Source: Henckelia pumila (taxonomy: Eukaryota; Streptophyta; Magnoliopsida; Lamiales; Gesneriaceae). From it: a DNA stretch of 64,000 nucleotides. The stretch spans positions 83,098,151 through 83,162,150 of the forward strand of contig NC_133120.1 in NCBI RefSeq assembly GCF_033568475.1, in the 5' to 3' direction. The notes below the pieces were generated by a model, which ran no database searches, had not been told where the DNA came from, and saw nothing but the letters and a program-made list of their open reading frames with translations. A program made the translations under genes and the position numbers. Numbering within the stretch: position 1 is the first letter of the stretch; the number at the start of each line of letters is the position of its first letter. Positions 23,694 to 35,039 of the stretch are shown piece by piece.

Positions 23694-24963
23694 AATACCC
23701 CCACACTTACTCCTTGCTCGCCCTCGAGCAAGTTATGCAAAACAATATGCAAATAAAACAAAACAATCATAAGTAAGTATGGATCATGACATCATAGCCT
23801 CAATGAAGTTTCTCCCACAAAAACAAGCTTACGAATACTCTCGATTTTCAATGATACACCTTCAGTTAAGCGCAAACGTATGTGTGTGTCATGTTATTCC
23901 AGCTAGTGCAACTTCAAAAGAAAAGGTTTTAAGACTGTTCGCCGACCTAAGACATATCAGTGTACGTTTCACCCTCAAGAATCCCTCCTCTCAACAACCC
24001 TTTAACACAACACAACTCTCTTAAGATAAAATTATGTACCTTCGGATTTTGCACCCGGTATTGCAATAGCCCCAATAATTACCCGCTGACTTAGCTATAA
24101 CTGGCTAGGATACAAAAAATCATTCTATTTTTTTCTTTCTAATCCCCTCGTCTATAGCCCGGATGGAGCATCAACCCCATTTAATCCGCATACTTAGACT
24201 TGATCTTGCTCTTTTAGGATTTCAATCCTGTCAAGGCCCGGATGGAGTTGTAAAATTTTTTTTTTTTTTTTTAGGTACGCCCAAGATTGTAGGTGTCACA
24301 TAAAAAATCATCAAGGTTCAAGAAACTATCAAGTTTCACAGACACCTATTGCCGTGCAATGGTCCAACAGACACCAACTCGTCTAATACATCATTATAGT
24401 TCACTGTTCAAACATGTGTGCAAAAGATTATTCACAACTCAACCTCAAGTTTCTCATATCCAATCAAGAGCAAATTTTCACAAAAAAAAAAAAAACATTT
24501 TCTCACAATCTCTTCATAGGCTATCAATTTTCATCCTACTTATGTAACACGACAAATACTAACAAATTAACAAATGATACAGAACGAACTATATGCAAGT
24601 ATGCAACAAAATAAATGCAGAACAAAATGACAAACAACGAATGAAACTCCCCCCATACTTAACCAAAGCATTGCCCTCAATGCTCTAGCACTAACAACAC
24701 AAATGCAAACACAAGATGAAAATGCAAGCGAAAAAAAAAAACAAAACAATACTCCCCTGGTTTAAGTGTCAACGTTTTCCTCTTCGATATCTGGCTGAAT
24801 AACGAAAGATTCCTATTGAAACTTTGGACTGCAGATGGGGCGGCTAGGTTCTGACAAACAAAAAAAATAAAACAAAAAACAAAACAAACAAAAATGAAAT
24901 AAAGGAAAAAGACACTGGGTTGCCTCCCAGCCAGCGCTTGATTTTCAGTCGTCGGCTTGACTC

Positions 24964-25797
24964 TCAGAAGCACTGCTCAAAGAGCGGTTGACGCCCAAAG
25001 TAAGTGTCATATGACACCACAAATGGGTCTTGGTTCCATATGCCCTCAAGCTTGGCTAGATGTAAACAAATTAAGCTCGTCACCTCAACAACACTCTGAA
25101 GCTGGTAAACATGGGAAGAAAATATCTCTACTGGATCTCGGAAGCCAAAATCCTTTGAAACAGGTACTGATGGAAGGACAGGATATTGGGGATGTGTGTA
25201 TGATAATACTATCGATGAGCTCCTATTGATAGATTCTTGTACCGCGTCATCCTCACACTTTTCTGACATATTTCCATCAACCAATATTTCTTCTAGTACA
25301 TCTTCCGGCTGAGGGTCAATAAGAAGAGAAAACTCAAACATCTCTAAATCTTCAGCAGGAATTGATTCGCACTCCCAATCCTGGTTCTCTGAGTCATCAT
25401 CGTCAAACCAAATTGGGTTGGTCACTGCTTGAGTATCTTGCTTCACCTCTTGTTCTTTGTGTTCATGGAGGAATGATCTGTTCATATTCTCTATTTTCTC
25501 CGCAAGGTGACATCTAGAAATTTTGTTATCTTCAATAGCTTTCTGAGTCGATGCCACAAGCTTGCTCATGATATCCTCCAGCGGATGTAATACCCCTTGA
25601 AAACAACTTCCCTCCTCCTGTTGAAACTCAAATGGTTGGTCTGTAAAATCTGGGTATTGAAAGTGTGAATACTGGTAGTAGTCAAATTCTGCCATATTAT
25701 CCATCAGGTGTCTAATGGTCTCATCATCTCGGCAAAATATTGAAACATCGGCGGTGAAAGCTCCATCAATTACCCATCTTCTTGTCACTGCATCCAA
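24964..25797 (-). pseudogene. Gag-like protein of element B, unit 2, N-terminus separated by element C
   Basis: The ORF is nearly identical to the 21098-22072 ORF. Its upstream part continues to 25897, where chromovirus C is inserted. The remainder of the leader resumes at 36977, so the coding sequence for the LNQQVSF motif is severed from its continuation. Confidence 0.8.
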
Positions 25798-25897
25798 ACC
25801 ATTAATAAAATGTGTAAGGAGAGGATAGTTAGAAAAATCATTATACCGGAAGATGGTTTCCCAATTATTGAATCTGTCCCATGCTGCGTAGAATGGC

Positions 25898-28579
25898 TGA
25901 AACGACCTTAGCTCTCTAATTATAAATAAATATGCTGAATTTTTTTTTATTTACTTACTAAATAAAAATATGTACATACATGCCCATACATATATGCACA
26001 GAATAAATTGATTTAAAAATAAATAAATTAAATAAAAATGCAACCTTTAATAAATTAAATATCTGAGTCAAACATTTAATAAAATACTGTCATAAGCAAA
26101 ATAAATAAAGTTTGCATGCACTGAAAACTGTTAAATAAAATGAGTAATACTTTCAACCACTGAAAATAAATAAAAGTATAACATGCTGAAATATTCAAAA
26201 ACATGCGTAATGACTCAGACAACTATCACGGTCACGGGGTCACTGCATGTCCGCTCATATGTCATCGCCGCCGGTGGGTACCACATCCTCCTCTACGTAA
26301 TCACCTGCACCATACCAGTGTAGTGAGCCTAGAGGCCCAACATGCTAACATAACAAGGGTTTAAAAATAATTTAAATCACTTTAATACTAATACATAACA
26401 TATACATGAATGAGCATGCTTAAAAAATATCATGACATAACATAACTTAAGTTAAACTTAAATATCATAATCATACATAATACATAAACATTGTTGAGCA
26501 AATTATTTTCTAACATCGCATGGTTGTATCCATAGTGTAACCTTAAATCATACATTAAATACTGATCAGCGTGGAAACCAACGTACGTGGCGGTGACGAA
26601 TCACCTCTTAAATTGGCAGTAACCTGCCCTTCAATAGTTCACATATGGGGACGAATCCCCCTTAAATTGTCACACTACTTCAACTTCCAACATAAAATAT
26701 TTTCTTTTGCTCAACCTTAAACATTAAATCATACATAAAAATTATGTCATGAATGCATGTACTTAAATAAAATGTGTGTCCTTCATATATATTTAATTTA
26801 ATTTTTATACTAATATATAAATACTAAAATAACATTCATGCATAAAATAATTAAATATATATTTAGGACACATGCAATTTCTCATGGTTTGTGTTGAACT
26901 GCTGGCCCTAACACTCAAGCCCATTTTCTTAAATTCTGGCTTACTAACACTGAGACTGGCCCATTAACATACTTAAGCCCAATAATGCTTATTCTAAGCC
27001 CAATTAATTAATTAAAGCCCATTAAGACATTCCTGACCCAAAAACAACCTATTCTGGCCCAATGGGCCCAAAAGCCCAAAGACTGGCCCAATAACTTCCA
27101 TGGGCCCAAAGGCCCATAAAAATTAGTGGACTCACTTAATTAATTTAATTAAGCCCAAAAATAATTAAATTTAACCCAAAGTAATTAAATGGAGCCCAAA
27201 TAAATTTTGAGATTTAATTAAGCCCATTAAACACTTAATTAAACTTAAAACTTAAAAATAAAAATACCCGAGCCCAACTAACTTAACCCGGACCCGGACC
27301 CAACTAACATAACCCATGACTTTCCTGACCCGACCCGGATCACTCCAAACCCTAAAACCCGACGCCCCTCCCTTGGTACTTCTCGGCCGCGAGCAGCAGC
27401 CCTTCTAGGGCTGCTGCCGCCCTGATCCGGCCGCCCCTGGCCGGAGCTCCGCCGCCCAGACGTAGCCCACGTCTGGGTGGTCCTAACAAGGCCCTAACCC
27501 CAGCCCCATGCAGCCCTAGCCCCCTTAGTCGAACTCCTTTCTCCGGAACCCTAAACTGTGCACGCAAAGGGCCGATCCGCATCAGCTGGTTTCCTGGGCT
27601 CGTTTGGCTCGAGCCACTCGAGCCATTCGAGTCCAGGCCATCCCCACACTTCCTAGGAACCCTGACCAGCAGCCTAGACGCAACCATGGCTAAGAAACAT
27701 GAGCATGACAATCAAAATCACATTACAAGTCACAAACTTCATGAAAGCCGAAACTTTTTCTGAAAATTCTTGAAAGTTTTTGATGCATACACAATACACA
27801 CACTATAATATCTGATAGGCACGAAAATAAGGAAAGAATCATGCCTTGCACCGAAGATTTCGATCGAAAATATGATGCGTGATGCGTATACGATGTCCGG
27901 GACGAACAAATCTTTAAACCAAGCCAAAAAATTCAAGGTTTCGGGTATGGAGGCTGCTATAATCTGTTGGGACGTGAGAATGGGGGTGGGAGATGGCTGA
28001 TGGGGTTTGGAAAAGTGACAGGGTCGGTTGGTTGTGGTTATGGTAGGGTAGGATTTGATTTTGTTTAAAATTTTTGGTAGATAACATAATCATAAAAGAT
28101 ATTACTCAAAATAAATATATTGTATCTTAAACAAAATCTTTAAAACTCACATAATAATAATAATCTGATACAAAAGTATAAATTCCGAAATAATTACATA
28201 GGCTATTATTAAAATTTAATAAAAGTCATTAAAATGACTTATTTTGGCTAAAAATAAACTCCTAAATAAATATATAATTAAATACTAAAATTTTCTTGAT
28301 AAAATACCTTAAAATATTATTTTAAGACTCATAAACTCATAAAATATTTTTGGCTAAGAATTTTGGTATCTCGTCCGTCCACGGTCCCGTCTACGCGATC
28401 AAAACAATTAAATTTCCATAAATCATGAAAATCACTAATTATGGGTTAAATGCTTAAAATAACTTAAAACATGCACAAATAATTTCACATAATTATTTAA
28501 CCCATAATCTAAAATTCTAAATAAATAAATTTTCTAATTATGCATGCGAATTCACGTATTTAAAATACCGGGTGTTACA
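25898..28579 (-). repeat. 3' LTR of chromovirus C
   Basis: This 2682-bp LTR is nearly identical to the right copy. It includes a GC-rich island (about 27290-27680) within otherwise AT-rich sequence and a run of GGCCCA words (26900-27120). The adjacent CTCCCCCCCTTAA (28582-28596) is the polypurine tract on the minus strand. Confidence 0.9.
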
Positions 28580-28624
28580 ATTCTCCCCCCCTTAAATTGG
28601 ATTTCATCCTTGAAATTAAAGTAC

Positions 28625-30337
28625 TTACCCGAACAACTCCGGGTAGCGAGTCCTCATATATGCCTCAGTCTCCCAAGTAGCTTCCTCCTCCGAGTGATTC
28701 AACCACTGGACTCTGACCATCGGTATGACACGCGTCCTAAGCCTCCGCTCCTCCCTAGCCAAGATCCGTATAGGCCTCTCCTCAAATGCTAACTCCGGTG
28801 TCAACTGAAGAGGCTCAAAATCCAACACATGTGACGGGTTCGAGATGTATCTCCGAAGCATGGATACATGGAATACATTGTGCACTGCCGCTAGCCTTGG
28901 TGGTAGAGCTAAACGGTAGGCCAACGTGCCAACTCTCTCCAAGATCTTGAATGGCCCTATATATCTCGGATTAAGCTTGCCTCTCCGGCCAAACCGCACT
29001 ACTCCCTTCATAGGTGACACCTTCAGGAATACGTGATCACCTACAGCGAACTCCAAATCTCGTCGTCGAGTATCTGCATAACTCTTCTGACGACTCTGAG
29101 CAGTCCTCATGCAATCCCGAATCTGTGTCACAATATCAGCTGTCTGCTGCACAATCTCAGGTCCAAGTAAAATCCTCTCACCGACCTCTTCCCAATGCAC
29201 AGGAGATCTGCACCTCCTCCCGTACAATGCTGCATAAGGAGCCATACCTATAGAAGACTGAAAACTGTTGTTATAGGTAAACTCCACTAATGGCAGTCTA
29301 GTCTCCCACGAGCCCTGAAAGTCGATGACACAAGCTCTCAGTAGATCCTCGAGAACCTGGATCACTCTCTTAGACTGACCATCTGTCTGGGGATGGAACG
29401 CTGTACTGAACAAAAGTCTAGTCCCCAATGCAGTGTGCAAACTCCTCCAAAACGCAGACGTAAATCTCGGATCTCTGTCTGATACTATTGACACTGGTAT
29501 GCCATGCAGTCTAACAATCTCCTTGATGTAAAGCACTGCATACTGTGTCAACGAGTAAGTAGTCCTCACCGGTAAGAAATGAGCTGACTTGTTGAGTCTA
29601 TCCACGATCACCCAAATAGCTGTGCAACCTCTGGCACTCCTCGGTAAGCCAACTACAAATTCCATCGTAATATTCTCCGATTTCCATTCCGCAATAGGAA
29701 GAGGTCTAAGAAGTCCTGCTGGACGCTGATGCTCTGCCTTGACCTGCTGACAAGTCAAGCACTCTGACACAACTTTCCCGATGTCTCTCTTCATCCCGGG
29801 CCACCAATACAATAACTGCAAATCTCGATACATCTTCGTACTTCCGGGGTGAATGGAGTACGGAGATGTGTGAGCCTCTGCTAAGATCTCAGCTCTCAAC
29901 TGATCGACGTTCGATACCCACATCATACCACGGTACTGAACAATGCCATCCACAACTGTATACAGAAGATTACCCTTGGCCTCATCTCTCTGTCTCCATC
30001 GCTGCAACTCCTTATCAGTAGACTGTCCATCGCTGATCCGATCTCGCAGAACTGGCTGCACCGTCAACACTGACAAGCTCGGTGCATGACCACTCGAGTA
30101 AAACTCCAAATCAAACCTCTGAATCTCACTCTGCAGTGGTATCTGCACGGACAAACATGATACCACTGACGACTTCCAACTCAAAGCATCGGCCACTACA
30201 TTAGCTTTACCTGGATGGTAGCTAATGTCACAGTCTTAATCCTTCACCAACTCCAACCAAATCCGTTGCCTCATGTTCAACTCCTTCTGAGTGAAGAAGT
30301 ACTTGAGGCTCTTATGATCAGTGAAAATCTTGCACTT
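28625..30337 (-). pseudogene. Chromovirus C RNase H end, integrase and chromodomain
   Basis: The 28625-30196 segment begins MADALSWK, a substitution of the usual ADALSRK motif at the RNase H/integrase border. The integrase has the HHCC region ending CLTCQ, then MEFV, SDRDPRF and the DGQSKR region. The C-terminus shows VFHVSMLRRY and EEEATWE, a chromodomain-like end. In-frame stops at about 30237 (TAA) and 30340 (TAG) separate it from the RT part, all in one frame. Confidence 0.9.
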
Positions 30338-31998
30338 CTAGCCATACAGATAGTGCATCCAGATTTTCAAAGCAAAAACCACTGCCGCTAATTCCAAGTC
30401 ATGTGTCGGGTAGTTCTGCTCATGAATCTTCAACTGCCTCGATTCATAAGCAATAACCTTACCACACTGCATAAGTACTGCGCCTAAACCTAGCTTAGAC
30501 GCGTCGGTGTACACCACTAACTCCTCGTGTGGTACTGTCATCGCTAAAACTGGTGCAGTAGTGAGTGCTTCCTTCAGCTGATCGAAGCTCCTCTGACAGT
30601 CTGAACTCCAAATAAACTTCGCGTTCTTCTTGGTTAAGGAAGTCAAGGGTACTGCAATAGAGGAAAAACCCTTGATGAACTTCCTATAGTATCCTGCCAA
30701 ACCCAAAAAACTGCGAATCTCTGAAGCATTCTTCGGAATGCCCCATTTCTGCACTGCCTCAACCTTCGACTGATCCACTGCAATCCCATCTCTCGAAATA
30801 ATGTGGCCAAGAAATGCCACCTGCTCGAGCCAAAACTCGCACTTGCTGAACTTGGCATACAAACGATGCTCCCTCAAAGTCTGCAAGGCTGTCTGTAGAT
30901 GCTGCCTATGCTCCTCAACGCTCCTAGAGTAGATCAAGATATCATCAATGAAGACTATGATGAACTGATCAAGATACGGCTGAAATACCCGGTTCATGAG
31001 ATCCATGAAAACCGCTGGAGCATTGGTCAACCCAAATGGCATCACCAAGAACTCGTAATGCCCATAACGTGTCCGGAAAGAAGTCTTGGACACATCTGCC
31101 TCTCTAACTCGCAGCTGATGGTAACCAGATCGCAGGTCGATCTTGGAGAACACCGAAGCTCCCTGCAACTGATCAAATAAGTCCTCTATCCTCGGCAGCG
31201 GGTACTTATTCTTCACTGTGACCCTATTGAGCTCTCGATAATCGATGCACAGTCTCATACTGCCATCCTTCTTCTTCACAAATAACACTGGAGCTCCCCA
31301 TGGAGAAAAACTAGGACGAACAAAGCCTTTCTCTAATAATTCCTGTATCTGCTCCTTCAACTCTTTCATCTCGGTAGGATCAAGTCTGTATGGTGTCTTA
31401 GAGATAGGCACGGTGTCTGGCACTAAGTCGATGCTGAATTCCACATCTCTCACTGGTGGAATTCCTGCAACATCCTCCGGAAAGACGTCCAGAAAGTCAC
31501 GAACCACCTCTATCTCTGATAATGATCTGCTAGGTGATTTTGTGGCCGTGACAATACTTGCTAGAAACCCCTGGCAACCCCGTCTCAACAACTTCCTCGC
31601 ATGAATAAGAGATATCACCTGAGAAAAATCACTGCTCTGAGATGCATGGAAAGTAAACGGGTCGCCTTCTGATCGTTTCACTGACACTGATCTCCGACGA
31701 AAGTCAATCGAAGCTCCATTGACTGTCAACCAGTCCATACCCAAAATCAAATCAAAACCACTCAATGGCAAAACCACCACATCTGCTCGAATGGAGTGTC
31801 CCTGAAGCTCCAACTCCAGTTCTCGAATGACCTTCGAGGTAGAAATAATCTGCTCTGATGGCATAGTAACATCATACCCACTGTCAATAATCTCAGGTGT
31901 GATGCCTATCCGCCTGATAAACTCCAGGGAGATAAACGAATGCGTAGCCCCAGAATCTAGCAACGCAAACGTGGAGTTGCCCCCGACTAGAATTCTCC
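30338..31998 (-). pseudogene. Chromovirus C protease, reverse transcriptase and start of RNase H
   Basis: The protease active site LDSGATHSF lies near 31930-31963. The RT has [15 protein letters not shown]-equivalent MPFGLTNAP and the catalytic FIDDILIYS (near 30950). RNase H begins with [11 protein letters not shown] (near 30510). The segment is open from the intron acceptor at 31998 to the stop at 30338. It joins in frame to Gag if the 204-nt intron is removed. Confidence 0.9.
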
Positions 31999-32202
31999 CT
32001 GCACGCAGAAAATTCCCAACAACTTCATGTCACTACTAAACTTTCCCCCAACGAGACAGTAATAACCCTTAATTCTAATCACAAGTAAAACATGCTTCTT
32101 ATTCTAACATGCAGATAGATAACCCAAATAACAACAATTTCGCAAGAAAACGAGATTCTTAACCAAAGGAAAAATTATAAAAATACTAGGGATAAGATAT
32201 AC
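31999..32202 (-). other. Intron at the Gag/protease junction of chromovirus C
   Basis: On the minus strand the donor is ACCG/GTATATC (intron starts at 32202) and the acceptor is GCGTGCAG/GGAG (ends at 31999). Removal joins LITG to RILVGG, giving a continuous protease N-terminus. The length is 204 nt, a multiple of three. Unspliced RNA reads only five more codons (GISYP) before a TAG. Confidence 0.7.
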
Positions 32203-33265
32203 CGGTGATCAAGGAGGTGTCTGGGTCTGCCTCCTCTGCCTGCATGACGAACACTCTACCAGCCGTGTTCTTCTTCCTCGGGCAGTTAGCTATCTGATGC
32301 CCTGGCTCCCTGCAGTGGTAACAAACTCCTGCTCCCAACAGACAAGGTCCCGAATGCATCTTCTGACACTTCGGGAAAGTAGGAAAACCTATAGCATTAG
32401 GGGCCCCGCCCCTCTGCTGCTGCGGCCTCTACTGCTGCGGCCTCTGCTGCGGATTCGGGCCCTTAGCCGGCCCAGTAAACTGCTTCTTCGCAGGAGACTT
32501 CGAAGATAGGCACTGATACCCCGACTGAATCTGTCTCTTCCCCTGCTGCTCTCGCTGCATCTCTCTCCTACCCTCCTCTGACCTCAGTGCTCTACTAACT
32601 GCCGCCTCATATGTTGCGACGTCCATCATACGTACGTCGTGCTTGATATCCGCTCTCAGTCCCTCCACAAACTGCCTCATCTTCTCCGGTGGACTGTCTG
32701 CAATCAGAGGCACAAAATGACAGCCCCTCTCGAACTGGCTCACATACTCAACCACTGACCTGTCCCCCTGCCGGAGACTTATAAACTCCCGGATCATGCG
32801 ACTCCTCACATCCTCCGTGAAATACTTGGCGTAGAAGACACGTCTGAACTCCGCCCAAGACAGTGTAGGGAGGTGTACTCCCCTGGCAGCACCCTCCCAC
32901 CAAAGAGCTGCGTCTCCCCTCAACATATACGTCGCACAGTTCACCCTGTCCGCATCTGTGATCCCCATATATGCAAAGATGGACTCCAAAGAACGAATCC
33001 ACCCCTCAGCCACCAAAGGATCGGTGGTACCAATGAACTCCTTCGGCCCCTTCTTCTGGAACCGCTCAGCTACGTCCTCCTCATGGGACATTCTAGGACG
33101 TGAAGCCTGCTGCTCTAACAGAGCAGTAACCCCTGCCATCAAAGTAGCATTGGCCTGCTCCAATGCTGCAAGTGGGTTCTGCGGAGGTGGAGGTGGAGGT
33201 GGAGGTGTAGGTGTAGATTCTCCACGTCTGTTCATCGGTCTGGGAGGCATTCTGCACCACCACAT
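32203..33265 (-). pseudogene. Chromovirus C gag with zinc knuckle
   Basis: The likely start is MPPRPMNRR near 33250, with an upstream in-frame ATG at 33265. A proline stretch encoded by GGT/GGA repeats follows. The Gag domain includes WIRSLESIFAYMG, WWEGAARG and LRQGDRSVVEY. A TAG (from CAG) at 32429 truncates it, but the frame continues to the zinc knuckle CYHCREPGHQIANC (near 32300-32340) and to the intron donor. Confidence 0.85.
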
Positions 33266-33436
33266 ATTTCTTTACGTAAATCGCCATGCATAACTAAGTG
33301 TTTTAACATTAATGCTAACTTAAATTCTTAAAAGTAAATCATGCTATAAACACTTAAAACTTACAGACCGATAGCGTGGATTTCTGAGCTCGCATAGCAG
33401 TAATGACCCCTCCAAGGACCGTGCTCTGATACCAAC
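33266..33436 (-). promoter_or_regulatory. Chromovirus C leader and tRNA-iMet primer-binding site
   Basis: The plus-strand GCTCTGATACCA (33423-33434) is TGGTATCAGAGC on the minus strand, a perfect complement of the plant initiator tRNA-Met 3' end. It lies two bases from the 5' LTR. Confidence 0.9.
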
Positions 33437-34461
33437 TGAAACGACCCTAGCTCTCTAATTATAAATAAATATGCGGAATTTTTTTTTATTTACTTACTAA
33501 ATAAAAATATGTACATACATGCCCATACATATATGCACAGAATAAATAGATTTAAAATAAATAAATTAAATAAAAATGCAACCTTTAATAAATTAAATAT
33601 CTGAGTCAAACATTTAATAAAATACTGTCATAAGCAAAATAAATAAAGTTTGCATGCACTGAAAATTGTTAAATAAAATGAGTAATACTTTCAACCACTG
33701 AAAATAAATAAAAGTATAACATGCTGAAATATTCAAAAACATGCGTAATGACTCAGACAACTATCACGGTCACGGGGTCACTGCATGTCCGCTCATATGT
33801 CCTTGCCGCCGGTGGGTACCACATCCTCCTCTACGTACTCACCTGCACCATACCAGTGTAGTGAGCCTAAAGGCCCAACATGCTAACATAACAAGGGTTT
33901 AAAAATAATTTAAATCACTTTAATACTAATACATAACATATACATGAATGAGCAAGCTTAAAAAATATCATGGCATAACATAACTTAAGTTAAACTTAAA
34001 TATCATAATCATACATAATACATAAACATTGTTGAGCAAATTATTTTCTAACATCGCATGGTTGTATCCATAGTGTAACCTTAAATCATACATTAAATAA
34101 TGATCAGCGTGGAAACCAACGTACGTGGCGGTGACGAATCACCTCTTAAATTGGCAGTAACCTGCCCTTCAATAGTTCACATATGGGGACGAATCCCCCT
34201 TAAATTGTCACACTACTTCAACTTCCAACATAAAATATTTTCTTTTGCTCAACCTTAAACATTAAATTTGTGACGCCCGGGGCTGATGAGGCAGGGAGTG
34301 ATCGCCGGTGCCAAGAGGTTGCACGGACAATGAGCGGCTCCTGGTAGGCTTCTAGGCGGAGGGAGACATGAATGAACCGATCCCGTGCCGGAATGAGAGG
34401 GATTCTGAGACTGTGTAGGTATGAGACTACATGGTTGAGGAGAGCTTAAAAGATTTCATAT

Positions 34462-34590
34462 GTGCTACTCATATCAAGAAGGTGCATCTTCTTTTCGGAA
34501 GCTCATCACATAAGAACTTCAAAGTTAAGCGTGCTTGACTTGGGGCACTTATAGGATGGGTGACCCCCTGGGAAGTTTTCCAGGGTGCGT
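34462..34590 (+). repeat. 5S rRNA-like domain in Cassandra LTR 1
   Basis: The stretch contains AAGTTAAGCGTGCTTG and AGGATGGGTGACC with CTGGGAAGT, closely matching the second half of plant 5S rRNA including its internal promoter boxes. It is not a functional 5S gene copy but the diagnostic Cassandra domain. An equivalent domain is at 34911-35039. Confidence 0.85.
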
Positions 34591-34910
34591 GTGAGTGAGG
34601 ACATAAGCACGCTGAAAAAACCCGTCTTGATACAGTGGGGCGTTACAAATGGTATCAAAACCAACCTCTCTTAGTACGGTATGGTTCGGGGACGAACCAA
34701 GCGGAAGCTGGTGGGCATGTGACGCCCGGGGCTGATGAGGCAGGGAGTGATCGCCGGTGCCAAGAGGTTGCACGGACAATGAGCGGCTCCTGGTAGGCTT
34801 CTAGGCGGAGGGAGACATGAATGAACCGATCCCGTGCCGGAATGAGAGGGATTCTGAGACTGTGTAGGTATGAGACTACATGGTTGAGGAGAGCTTAAAA
34901 GATTTCATAT

Positions 34911-35039
34911 GTGCTACTCATATCAAGAAGGTGCATCTTCTTTTCGGAAGCTCATCACATAAGAACTTCAAAGTTAAGCGTGCTTGACATGGGGCAATTA
35001 TAGGATGGGTGACCCCCTGGGAAGTTTTCCAGGGTGCGT
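34911..35039 (+). repeat. 5S rRNA-like domain in Cassandra LTR 2
   Basis: This is the second copy, 449 bases downstream of the first. It differs by small changes (GACATGGGGCAATT versus GACTTGGGGCACTT). Confidence 0.85.

Noticed and set aside
27352-27711. 119-codon ORF in the C LTR as a host gene
   Set aside because: It is repeated in the other LTR and is a product of GC-rich sequence. No domain is recognised.
33183-33225. GGAGGT microsatellite as an independent repeat
   Set aside because: It encodes the proline stretch of chromovirus C Gag, so it is part of that gene.
34462-35039. Two functional 5S rRNA genes
   Set aside because: They are degenerate in the first half and lie inside Cassandra LTRs, which are known to carry such sequence.
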